A DNA stretch of 5,983 nt from Candidatus Zipacnadia bacterium (GTDB taxonomy: Bacteria; Armatimonadota; Zipacnadia; Zipacnadales; Zipacnadaceae), in the NCBI GenBank assembly GCA_029821515.1, contig JALGTD010000102.1, positions 1 through 5,983 of the forward strand, read 5' to 3'. Each line of letters begins with the position of its first letter. Within the stretch, counting starts at the first letter, position 1. Both the position numbers and the translations under genes were made by a program. Of this stretch, positions 1 to 5,983 are shown in pieces. The notes under the pieces are model-generated. The model searched no databases. It was not told the DNA's origin and saw nothing but the letters and a program-made list of their open reading frames with translations.

Positions 1-428
1 ATCACCAGGCAGATGATCAGCACCGGCTCAACCGCCAGATGCATCATTATCTCCCGCCCCGCGCCCATCATCGAGTAGGGACTGGCACTGACGAGCCCAG
101 CAAGAGCTACCATTACCGCGGCGATGGTAATGAAGTAGGCGAAGACTATCATATCGCCGTACCCGCCCAGTGGTGGCTTTAGACCCATCGGCGTCAGAAG
201 CGCCGCCGCCAGAATAGCGGCCAACGCTACCATAGGGGCATAGCGCAGCACCAGGCTGGGCGAGGACTCCAGGTCTTCTTTGCCCAGCAGCTTGAACAGG
301 TCATAGAAGGGCTGGATGATGGGCGGGCCCTGGCGCGAGTGCACTCGGGCCTTGACCATCTTGCGTACCACCCCCGCCAGCAACGGACCTCCCAGCAAAG
401 CCAGCCCCAGATTGATTACAAAGGTCAT
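1..428 (-). CDS. hyfC: HyfC/HycD-like (NuoH family) membrane subunit of a group 4 hydrogenase or Ehr complex, N-terminal 142 residues, partial
   Basis: Only the N-terminal 142 residues are present; the frame is open to the window edge. E. coli HyfC and HycD are a little over 300 residues, so rather less than half is seen. The protein begins with a hydrophobic helix (about residues 3-22), then a basic stretch and the family signature HSRQGPPIIQPFYDLFKLLG (residues 30-49), matching the RxGP...Q..YD..KLL loop of HycD, EchB and NuoH. Further membrane helices follow at about 63-80, 92-112 and 130 to the edge. A GREIMMHLAVEP motif (about 123-134) carries the acidic residues typical of this family. 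In known complexes this subunit anchors the hydrophilic arm and forms the first part of the ion path. The ATG at 426-428 has an AAAGGG ribosome site 7 bases upstream and an in-frame stop at 453-455, so the start is well supported. It lies 59 bases after the HyfB-like gene. The family call is firm; the exact complex type is not. Confidence 0.9.
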   Translation of the reverse strand, partial: MTFVINLGLALLGGPLLAGVVRKMVKARVHSRQGPPIIQPFYDLFKLLGKEDLESSPSLVLRYAPMVALAAILAAALLTPMGLKPPLGGYGDMIVFAYFITIAAVMVALAGLVSASPYSMMGAGREIMMHLAVEPVLIICLV

Positions 429-435
429 TGTCTTA

Positions 436-441
436 CCCTTT
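436..441 (-). promoter_or_regulatory. Ribosome binding site of the HyfC-like gene
   Basis: On the minus strand AAAGGG stands 7 bases before the ATG at 426-428. It supports that start over others and shows the gene has its own initiation signal despite the 59-base gap. The rest of the gap (429-487) has no convincing terminator or promoter. Confidence 0.6.
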
Positions 442-487
442 CTTTGTTCCCCTCATCTGCTGCCACCGACAAGTTCTACACGGCACC

Positions 488-2500
488 TCACATCGCGAAC
501 AGTACAATAACCGCCAGCGCCGCTCCCACGATCACCCACAGCATGTAGAGCTGAGGAACTCCTGCGTGAGTGAGCCGGATGGCCTGAATAATGCGCTCGC
601 CCAACCGCAAGCCTGGATAGTACAGCCAACTATCAATGTTGAGCGCCCGCAAAATCGCGCTGGGCCGCGGCAACCTGGGCAAGGGAATAGACGGATATAT
701 GTTGGCAAATAGTCGGTTAAATGGCAACAGGAAGCTGTGCACCGGATAGCGCACCTCGGCGAACGGGTGCTCCTCGCCAGAAAGCCACATCGGCACGGTA
801 CGGGTCTGGGCCCCGCCCATCCGCGAGATAAAGTAGGCCAGCGCCAGGCACCCGGCAAAAGCTATCAGGACAACTACTGCCCCCCAGGCGCCGTTGCCCG
901 CCCCGCCGAGATTGATGTTGACCGTAAGTGGCGAACTGCCAAACACAGAGGCATACGCTGGGGAATAACCCCAGGGCAGAATTCCGCTCACTGCAGCGTA
1001 CAGAGGCCTCATCGCTACTACGGGCAGCACCCCGAACAGTATACAGAAGATGCCGAGTACCACCTGCGGAATTACCATACTTGCCGGCACTTCCCGGCGT
1101 TCCACCTCCGAACCAATGTCGAGCCTACCCAAGAACAACATCCCCAGAAACTTCAGGAACGAGGCCAGCGTTACCGCCGAGATGAAAATGGCAACAATGG
1201 CCAGGAAGACGAATAGCGGCATCTCGAACCCGCCCACTATGCTACTTGCGAAAATGAGCCATTTGCTGACGAAGCCGTTGAGTCCCGGTATTCCCGCAAT
1301 TGCCAGGGAGGCGACTATTGCGGTGACCGCGGTCACCGGCATTATCTGCATCAACCCGCCGGCTTTATCCATATTACGGGTACCGGTCCGGTACTCCGCT
1401 GCGCCCGCGTTAAGGAACAGAAGCGGCTTGAAAAGCGCATTGTTGACCACATGAAACAGGCCGGCCAGCAGGGCTACAGTAGCCACTGGTGGGCTGATGC
1501 GAAGCAGGGCGAGTCCCACGCCAATGGCCAGCCACATATAACCGGTCTGCCCAATAGCGTGAAAGGTTAGCAACCGCTTTGAATCGCTTTGTTGAAGGGC
1601 AGTGATTGTACCGACAAAAATTGAAATCGTACCCAGTAGCGCAATTACAATTCCCCAAACGGTAGTCATGTGCGACATCGGCAAGAAAGCCGTAAGAACT
1701 CGGAGAATTCCGTACACACCCAGCTTGCACATCGTGCCGACAAATGCTGCCGAAGCTCCGGTCGGGGCCGCCGGGTAGGCATCTGGCATCCAGAAGCCAA
1801 ATGGCAAAATGCCGGCTTTGGTGGCAAAGCCGATCACAAATAGTCCCAACAGCACGTGAACGAGGGCGGGGCTGGTCACCATCAATCCGCTCATCGCCGT
1901 GTGCAGGGCAGCGAAATCAAACGAGCCAACCCGCACATAAAGCACCACTGTTGCCACCAGCATACACATTGTAGCAATGTGCGTAGCAATGAAGTATCGG
2001 AGGCCGGCCCGCTGCGCCTCCGGCCTGCTTGTATCGAAAACAACCAGCACATAGGACGTCAGCGTCATAAACTCCCAGAAGACCAGGAAAAACAGCATAT
2101 TGTGCACTGAGACCACACTGATGACACTGGCAAAGAAGAGCAGTAGCAGCGGGTAGTACCGCACCAGGCTGTAGCGCTGGTAGATTCGCATATAGCGGAT
2201 GGAATATAGGGTAGTGCATACCGCGACCAGAGAGGTGATGAGTAGGAATATCGCGCTCAGCCCGTCCACGGTGAAGATCAGAGAGCTGTTCAGCGAGGCG
2301 ATGGTCAGCAGCACAGTTCCCTGAATGGGAGCCACGGTCAGCGCTTGCCAGGCAGCCATCGTCACCCAGATGGAGGCGATGAGCACGGTTACAAATGCTA
2401 CCAGCCCACAGGCAAGGCGGGACTTGCTGAGCAGTGCCGTCAGAATGGCACCGACAACCAGCAGGATTAGCGCAGAAGTCAACAGGGCAATACCGGTCAT
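488..2500 (-). CDS. hyfB: HyfB/HycC-like proton-conducting membrane subunit (670 aa)
   Basis: Complete 670-residue antiporter-like protein of the NuoL/M/N-MrpA/D superfamily; its length fits HyfB of E. coli hydrogenase-4 (about 670). I count roughly 14 core helices between residues 4 and 495, another at about 537-558 and a last one at 651-669. The residues expected for ion transfer are visible: the helix-5 glutamate E143 in FWEFMTLTSY, the helix-7 lysine K228 in GFATKAGILPFGFWMPDAYP, K259 in the next helix, K358 in NNALFKPLLFL and K413 in GFVSKWLIF. The hydrophilic tail with MWLSGEEHPF (571-580) and YPVHSFLLPFNRLF (585-598) is the C-terminal extension typical of HyfB/HycC rather than of NuoM or NuoN. 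The start ATG lies 7 bases after the stop of the HyfD-like gene; a purine-rich GGGGA about 12 bases upstream inside that gene may serve as ribosome site, which suggests translational coupling. Role (known for the family): ion translocation coupled to electron transfer. The alternative is the equivalent subunit of an Ehr complex. Confidence 0.9.
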   Translation of the reverse strand: MTGIALLTSALILLVVGAILTALLSKSRLACGLVAFVTVLIASIWVTMAAWQALTVAPIQGTVLLTIASLNSSLIFTVDGLSAIFLLITSLVAVCTTLYSIRYMRIYQRYSLVRYYPLLLLFFASVISVVSVHNMLFFLVFWEFMTLTSYVLVVFDTSRPEAQRAGLRYFIATHIATMCMLVATVVLYVRVGSFDFAALHTAMSGLMVTSPALVHVLLGLFVIGFATKAGILPFGFWMPDAYPAAPTGASAAFVGTMCKLGVYGILRVLTAFLPMSHMTTVWGIVIALLGTISIFVGTITALQQSDSKRLLTFHAIGQTGYMWLAIGVGLALLRISPPVATVALLAGLFHVVNNALFKPLLFLNAGAAEYRTGTRNMDKAGGLMQIMPVTAVTAIVASLAIAGIPGLNGFVSKWLIFASSIVGGFEMPLFVFLAIVAIFISAVTLASFLKFLGMLFLGRLDIGSEVERREVPASMVIPQVVLGIFCILFGVLPVVAMRPLYAAVSGILPWGYSPAYASVFGSSPLTVNINLGGAGNGAWGAVVVLIAFAGCLALAYFISRMGGAQTRTVPMWLSGEEHPFAEVRYPVHSFLLPFNRLFANIYPSIPLPRLPRPSAILRALNIDSWLYYPGLRLGERIIQAIRLTHAGVPQLYMLWVIVGAALAVIVLFAM

Positions 2501-2507
2501 TACTGGT

Positions 2508-4013
2508 TCACATCCCCAGCGGTATGTGCTGGATTAGCGGAAATGCAAAGATGGGTACGACCAGGCATAGGATCGACAGAATGATAAGCACCGCTCCCAT
2601 GATTGGGGTAGAGCCGCTCACGCGGGCAGTGGCCGGCGACGGCTCGCCCAGGAATATACGCTGGCCAATCCACAGGAAGAAGCCAAAGGCAATCAGGCTC
2701 TCGATCAGTAGCAGGATAGATATCACCGCACCCAGTCCGCCAATCTCGAAGCCGCCAGTTATAATCATAAATTTGCTCCAAAAACCCGCGAACGGTGGCA
2801 CCCCAGTGACCGTGAAGACACCCACGAAAAAGGCCAGGGCAAGCAGCGGCAGTTTCCTGCCCACTCCCGACAGTTCCGAGATCCGCCTGGTACCGGTGTA
2901 GTAGGTCAGCATCCCCACTGCCAGGAAGAGCAAGCCCTTGCCACAGCCGTGCGCGGCGATGTGCAGCAGCCCGCCCTCGAACGCAGTTGCCGAGCCCCAC
3001 ACGCCCAGGGCACAGGCAATCAGTATGTATCCCAGGTGCGAGATAGTGGAAAGCGCCAGTATTTTCTTGAGGTCATCCTGGAATAAGAACAGGAAGACAA
3101 CAATGAAGATTGTACCCACTGCCATCAGTCCGGTCAGCAGCCCCATTCCGTAGGACAGCCCGTAGCTGCCCGAGACAACTCGCGCCATCAGAAAGACTCC
3201 GGCCTTGACCATCGCGGCTGCGTGCAGATAGCAACTAACCGGGGTGGGCGCGGCCATAGCATCGGGCAGCCAGGTAAAGAAAGGAAACTGAGCGGCTTTG
3301 GCCCAGGCGCCAATAAGCAGGAAGACGAAGACCAGGTTGCGCACTTCCGGGCTGAGTCGTCCCAGCGCATCAAAGGCGAAGGGATTGCTGTCCAGGCTCA
3401 GATACAAAACCACCAGTGCCAGCATAAAGAACAGACCACCGATGGCAGTCATTATCAGAGCCTTGAAGCCGGCGCGCAGTGATGCTTCGTCCTGGTAGTG
3501 AGAGATGAGCGCCCAAGAGCAGATGGTGGTAAGCTCCCAGAAGATAAACATCTGCAGGAAGTTGCCCGAGACTGCTATGCCGACCATTGCCCCCAAAAAC
3601 AGCAGCATCCAGGCATAGTACCTGCCCTTGTTTTCTCCGGCGGGATGCTCGACGTTGTTGGGGCTGAGATACTCAGAGGAGTAGACAACCACCAGAAACC
3701 CGATGACCGTCACCATAAAGAGCATCAGCGCGCTCAGGGCATCTATGGACAGCTCGAAAACCAGGGGAGCTTGACCCGTCTCGCCGCCCAACATCGCCAG
3801 TCGGCCCAGCGGAACAGTTATGGTGCTGCCCAGGTTGCCAAATACGCCACCGATGGCACCTAGCGCCAGCACCAGCGTGATAGCCGCAAAGATGGCAGCC
3901 ACGACGTCACTGACGCGTTTTTTGAGGAAGATGCATAACAGTGCTCCGATGAGAGGAGCAGCTACTAAGGGCACCAATAGCTCGCGGGCCGATATTTCTG
4001 ATAGTACACTCAT
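2508..4013 (-). CDS. hyfD: HyfD-like proton-conducting membrane subunit (501 aa)
   Basis: Complete 501-residue integral membrane protein of the antiporter-like family (Proton_antipo_M), with about 14 predicted helices from residue 12 to 493 and no long C-terminal extension. The size and the run SSEYLSP (112-118) followed by GRYYAWMLLFLGAM (130-143) resemble hydrogenase-4 subunit D and, more distantly, NuoL. Key residues are intact: E160 in FIFWELTTICSW, K239 in GAWAKAAQFPFFTWLPDAMA, H264 and K270 in the following helix, K359 in HGCGKGLLFL and K414 in FAGFWSKFMI. These form the proton path in characterised relatives. A TAA stop in frame directly precedes the ATG (4014-4016), so no longer start exists; a weak GAGAG lies about 8 bases upstream. 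The gene follows the receiver-domain gene after a 105-base gap and is almost joined to the HyfB-like gene. It could equally be named an Ehr-complex or Mrp-type subunit; the context with HyfB and HyfC homologues favours a group 4 hydrogenase-like membrane arm. Confidence 0.88.
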   Translation of the reverse strand: MSVLSEISARELLVPLVAAPLIGALLCIFLKKRVSDVVAAIFAAITLVLALGAIGGVFGNLGSTITVPLGRLAMLGGETGQAPLVFELSIDALSALMLFMVTVIGFLVVVYSSEYLSPNNVEHPAGENKGRYYAWMLLFLGAMVGIAVSGNFLQMFIFWELTTICSWALISHYQDEASLRAGFKALIMTAIGGLFFMLALVVLYLSLDSNPFAFDALGRLSPEVRNLVFVFLLIGAWAKAAQFPFFTWLPDAMAAPTPVSCYLHAAAMVKAGVFLMARVVSGSYGLSYGMGLLTGLMAVGTIFIVVFLFLFQDDLKKILALSTISHLGYILIACALGVWGSATAFEGGLLHIAAHGCGKGLLFLAVGMLTYYTGTRRISELSGVGRKLPLLALAFFVGVFTVTGVPPFAGFWSKFMIITGGFEIGGLGAVISILLLIESLIAFGFFLWIGQRIFLGEPSPATARVSGSTPIMGAVLIILSILCLVVPIFAFPLIQHIPLGM

Positions 4014-4118
4014 TTATCTACTCTCTGCAGTCCGCCTTAGTAGGCCTTAATTGAAGTTGGGTACGACTATCTTTATGCTAACTATGAGCAATATTGCCTG
4101 CTGCAGCCAAGACAGCTT
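4014..4118 (-). other. 105-base intergenic gap, the longest in the operon
   Basis: This gap separates the receiver gene from the membrane-subunit genes. It contains a perfect 10-base palindrome (4088-4097), two CTGCAG sites (4025-4030 and 4101-4106) and locally AT-richer sequence. I find no G+C-rich hairpin followed by a T-run on the minus strand, so no intrinsic terminator, and no good -35/-10 pair. It may hold a promoter or a processing site for the downstream genes, but nothing specific can be shown. Confidence 0.4.
4088..4097. repeat. Perfect 10-base palindrome GCAATATTGC
   Basis: The sequence GCAATATTGC equals its own reverse complement and does not extend further. It sits just after the receiver gene, about 75-85 bases before the HyfD-like start. 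It could be a dimeric regulator half-site pair or chance; a single 10-base palindrome is weak evidence. Confidence 0.35.
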
Positions 4119-4526
4119 TTATTCACCGATAAGGCGGTTGACCTTCTCCAGCAGGTCATCAACCGCAACAGGTTTATCAATCCACGCCTGCACCGGCAGA
4201 AATTCACCAGGCTCGTAAGTGCCATCGGTCTGATCGGGATAGAAGCGCAGCTCGGTCGTCTCGTGAATGCCCGTCGCCATGATGATGGGAACATTACTCA
4301 GGGCCTCGTCTTCCATCTGTCGCATCTTCCAGACCAGATGGAAACCTTCGGTCCCCTCCGGCATCATCACATCAACGATCATAAGGTCCGGCTTATCGGC
4401 AACCGCGACCGCCTCGGCCTTCTCTTTGGAGCCAGCCGTCAGCACCTCGTATCCCTGCGACTCCAACGCCACTTGAAGCGTGCGGACAATATTGGGCTGG
4501 TCGTCTACAATTAGTATCTTTGCCAT
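4119..4526 (-). CDS. Stand-alone CheY-like response regulator receiver protein (135 aa)
   Basis: The whole protein is one receiver domain with no output domain. The N-terminus MAKILIVDDQPNIVRTL gives the acidic pair D8/D9; the phosphate acceptor is D52 in LMIVDVMMPEG; the switch threonine is T85 in PIIMATG; the conserved lysine is K118 followed by P119 in WIDKPV. All residues needed for Mg-dependent phosphorylation are therefore present. The stretch between T85 and K118 is about 11 residues longer than in CheY and holds FYPDQTDGTYEPGEFLPVQ (95-113), an insertion in the beta4-beta5 part used by receivers for partner binding. The start ATG has AGGGAAGG seven bases upstream. The gene sits 49 bases after the HydG-like gene and 105 before the HyfD-like gene, in the middle of the redox operon. 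No histidine kinase is in view. It probably signals through protein contact, perhaps with a kinase or enzyme encoded nearby; the target is unknown. Confidence 0.9.
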   Translation of the reverse strand: MAKILIVDDQPNIVRTLQVALESQGYEVLTAGSKEKAEAVAVADKPDLMIVDVMMPEGTEGFHLVWKMRQMEDEALSNVPIIMATGIHETTELRFYPDQTDGTYEPGEFLPVQAWIDKPVAVDDLLEKVNRLIGE

Positions 4527-4533
4527 TGCTGCG

Positions 4534-4541
4534 CCTTCCCT
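4534..4541 (-). promoter_or_regulatory. Ribosome binding site of the receiver gene
   Basis: AGGGAAGG on the minus strand, with a 7-base spacer to the ATG at 4524-4526. A strong Shine-Dalgarno match that fixes the start of the receiver protein. Confidence 0.65.
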
Positions 4542-4575
4542 GTGACTGTCCTATCGGCGAGACCACTACTGGTTG

Positions 4576-5406
4576 TTACTCGCCCTTCATCTGCTGCATC
4601 TCGGCATAAGTAAAAACCGGCCCGTCCAGGCATACGTATTTGTCGCCGATGGTACAGTGCCCGCATTTGCCGACGCCGCACTTCATATGTCGCTCCAGCG
4701 AAAAATACATATTCTCATCGGCAATACCCTTTTGGCGACACTCAGCCACAACGAAAGGATACATAACCGCCGGCCCGACAATAATAGCCGAGGTCTGCGG
4801 CCCATCTATCTCCAGCGGCCCGAACAGTGTAGTGATCAGGCCCACATTGCCCTCCCAACTGTCGTCGTCACCCTTCATATCAACAGTCTGCTTGCAGACT
4901 ATGTCGGGCGACTGCTCCCAGTCCGCAAGATCGTCCTTGTAGACCCGGTCACCCGGCGTGCGTGCCCCGTATAGCAGCGTCACATTCCGATAATCACTGC
5001 GGTGGTCGAGTAGATATAGTAGCGAGGCCTGCACTGCCGGTAGACCAATGCCGCCAGCGACAACCAGAATATCTCGCCCCATGAAGTCCTGAAGCGGGAA
5101 GCCGTTGCCCCTCGGCCCCCGTATCCCCACGTAGTCGCCTTTCGTCAACTCGTGAAGAGCTGCGGTGACCTCCCCTCCGGAGTACTGGCGCACAGTTACC
5201 TTGATAGCGTCAGTTCGGGCCGGTGACGAGGCAATGCAAAAGGGTGCCTCCCCCTTCCCCAGTACCGAGAGCATACAGAACTGGCCCGCCTGGAAGTTGA
5301 AGGGTTCCTCGTCAGTAAACTTGAGCGCAAAAGTCTTCTCCGTTGGTGTCTCTGAGCGAATGCTTTCGATTATTGCCGGCCGGGGAATATGATCAACTTG
5401 CTCCAT
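4576..5406 (-). CDS. HydG/AsrB-like FAD/NAD(P)-binding oxidoreductase subunit with C-terminal 2Fe-2S site (276 aa)
   Basis: Complete 276-residue protein of the ferredoxin-NADP reductase superfamily, in the branch of sulfhydrogenase gamma subunit (HydG), anaerobic sulfite reductase subunit B and PyrK. Domains in order: an FAD-binding barrel (about 8-105) with FNFQAGQFCMLSV and the flavin motif EAPFCIASSP (53-62); an NAD(P)-binding fold (about 110-235) with ILVVAGGIGLPAVQ (113-126), LLYGART (144-150) and GPAVMYPFV (211-219); and a C-terminal cluster motif C243-X4-C248-X2-C251-X7-C259 that should bind a 2Fe-2S cluster. The family moves electrons between NAD(P)H and Fe-S partners in the cytoplasm. 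The preceding HydB/AsrA-like gene, 21 bases upstream, is its usual partner. The ATG has GGGAG five bases upstream, and the previous gene's TAG is in the same frame eight codons before the ATG, so no longer start is possible. NADH or NADPH preference cannot be read from the sequence. Confidence 0.9.
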   Translation of the reverse strand: MEQVDHIPRPAIIESIRSETPTEKTFALKFTDEEPFNFQAGQFCMLSVLGKGEAPFCIASSPARTDAIKVTVRQYSGGEVTAALHELTKGDYVGIRGPRGNGFPLQDFMGRDILVVAGGIGLPAVQASLLYLLDHRSDYRNVTLLYGARTPGDRVYKDDLADWEQSPDIVCKQTVDMKGDDDSWEGNVGLITTLFGPLEIDGPQTSAIIVGPAVMYPFVVAECRQKGIADENMYFSLERHMKCGVGKCGHCTIGDKYVCLDGPVFTYAEMQQMKGE

Positions 5407-5411
5407 TTTTT

Positions 5412-5416
5412 CTCCC
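5412..5416 (-). promoter_or_regulatory. Ribosome binding site of the HydG/AsrB-like gene
   Basis: GGGAG (within AAGGGAGA) on the minus strand, 5 bases before the ATG at 5404-5406, lying in the 21-base gap after the upstream stop codon. It confirms the start and shows close operon packing. Confidence 0.65.
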
Positions 5417-5427
5417 TTGTAGCTCTC

Positions 5428-5983
5428 CTAGCTTGCTGCTTCGGTTTCGGACTCGCGCACACGCGCGCAAACCGTAGGCATGTCTATCTGACCCAGGCAG
5501 GTAATAACACATCGTCCGCAGCCTACACAGCCATAGCGCCCGTACTGCTCGTGGTAGTCGTAGCTAAGCTTATGGTAAGCATACCAGCGAGCACGCGAGG
5601 CGGCGGTGGCCCGAGGAATATGACCCGTAGCTTCCCGGGTGAATCCCCCCAGGCGGCACGAGTCGGTGCGCCTAATGCGGGCCCCGCTGGTATCATCATA
5701 TTCTACATCCACAACATCGTAGCAAGTGCAAACCGGACACAGGTACGAGCAGCCGCCACAGCTATAGCAATCGTGGCCAATAGTCTCCCAGATCTCCGGA
5801 TTGACCTTTTCCGCGGTAATGCGGCGCACTGCCGCCGCCAGGTAAGATTTAATTTCAAGCTGCTGCTCCATGACCTCGCGGGTTTGCGCCTCCCGCACCT
5901 CCAACAGTTCATCGGCAGCCGCACCGAGCAGGCCCTGCCACTGCTGGGTGATGCGCTGCCCTTTCTCAGTCGCAACTTCGACC
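5428..5983 (-). CDS. HydB/AsrA-like dicluster 4Fe-4S electron-transfer subunit, C-terminal 184 residues, partial
   Basis: The frame stays open to the right window edge, so the N-terminus is missing; full family members are usually about 330-380 residues. An inner TTG at 5902-5904 is not a likely real start because in-frame coding continues beyond it. The visible part begins with a charged helical stretch, then a first cluster motif C-X2-C-X2-C-X3-C-P (HDCYSCGGCSYLCP, 5737-5772) followed by VCTCYDVVD, a lone cysteine in RRTDSCRLGGFTREATGH, and a second cluster motif C-X2-C-X2-C-X3-C (GCVGCGRCVITC, 5497-5532). The spacing and the linking text (DSC, FTREATGH, HK, GCVGCGRC) are those of HydB of archaeal sulfhydrogenase and AsrA of sulfite reductase. 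These cytoplasmic subunits carry electrons between the flavoprotein (encoded next, 21 bases on) and a catalytic partner. The second motif has CLGQID where CP is usual; all cluster cysteines remain. Family call firm, partner enzyme unknown. Confidence 0.9.
   Translation of the reverse strand, partial: VEVATEKGQRITQQWQGLLGAAADELLEVREAQTREVMEQQLEIKSYLAAAVRRITAEKVNPEIWETIGHDCYSCGGCSYLCPVCTCYDVVDVEYDDTSGARIRRTDSCRLGGFTREATGHIPRATAASRARWYAYHKLSYDYHEQYGRYGCVGCGRCVITCLGQIDMPTVCARVRESETEAAS

Noticed and set aside
737..1216. Plus-strand frame of 159 codons opposite the HyfB-like gene, and similar ones at 2434-2901 and 3498-3863
   Set aside because: These are antisense shadows of long, motif-bearing minus-strand genes; compositions are atypical (rich in H, Q, R, P, S) and no ribosome sites or family motifs support them.
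2500..3000. A 166-codon minus-strand frame overlapping the HyfD-like gene
   Set aside because: Its product is arginine- and glycine-rich with no family resemblance, while the other frame encodes a clear membrane protein with intact motifs.
1..4013. Respiratory complex I (NuoH/L/M/N) or an Mrp antiporter operon
   Set aside because: The HyfB-like C-terminal extension, the HyfC/HycD-type N-terminus and the absence of NuoJ/K or small Mrp subunits beside them favour a hydrogenase-4/Ehr membrane arm.
4562..4573. Small inverted repeat ACCA-CTAC-TGGT in the gap before the receiver gene
   Set aside because: The 4-base stem is too short and no T-run follows, so it is not a credible terminator or operator.
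4576..5406. Dihydroorotate dehydrogenase electron-transfer subunit PyrK
   Set aside because: The fold is shared, but no pyrD or other pyrimidine gene is adjacent and the upstream partner is a HydB-type dicluster protein.
4576..5983. A dissimilatory anaerobic sulfite reductase operon (asrABC)
   Set aside because: AsrA/AsrB relatives are present but the next gene downstream is a receiver protein, not the sirohaem subunit AsrC; the pair fits HydB/HydG-type electron transfer equally well.

Overview
The window is a stretch of one minus-strand operon. Six genes are read right to left, and the first and last run off the edges. In transcription order they are: (1) the C-terminal part of a HydB/AsrA-type dicluster 4Fe-4S protein; (2) a complete HydG/AsrB-type FAD, NAD(P) and 2Fe-2S oxidoreductase subunit; (3) a stand-alone response-regulator receiver domain; (4) an antiporter-like membrane subunit closest to HyfD of hydrogenase-4; (5) a longer antiporter-like subunit closest to HyfB/HycC; (6) the N-terminal part of a HyfC/HycD (NuoH-like) membrane subunit. 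The gaps between genes are 21, 49, 105, 7 and 59 bases. No RNA gene, mobile element or CRISPR array was seen.

The right part (about 4576-5983) encodes a soluble electron-transfer pair. In known systems this pair links NAD(P)H through FAD and Fe-S clusters to a catalytic partner, as in archaeal sulfhydrogenase (HydBG) and anaerobic sulfite reductase (AsrAB). The middle (about 4119-4526) is a CheY-like receiver with all phosphorylation residues. The left part (1-4013) is the membrane arm of a group 4 [NiFe] hydrogenase or of a hydrogenase-related (Ehr-type) complex: two ion-channel subunits plus the subunit that connects to the peripheral arm. The likely reading is an energy-converting membrane complex coupled to, or regulated together with, an NAD(P)H-linked flavin/Fe-S module. 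The large and small catalytic subunits are not in the window, so a true hydrogenase cannot be told from an Ehr complex lacking the NiFe site.

The organism looks like an anaerobic bacterium with mid-50s percent GC (estimated by eye). The gene mix would fit Chloroflexota (Dehalococcoidia-like) or sulfate/metal-reducing Desulfobacterota-type lineages. This placement is inferred from gene content only and is weak.
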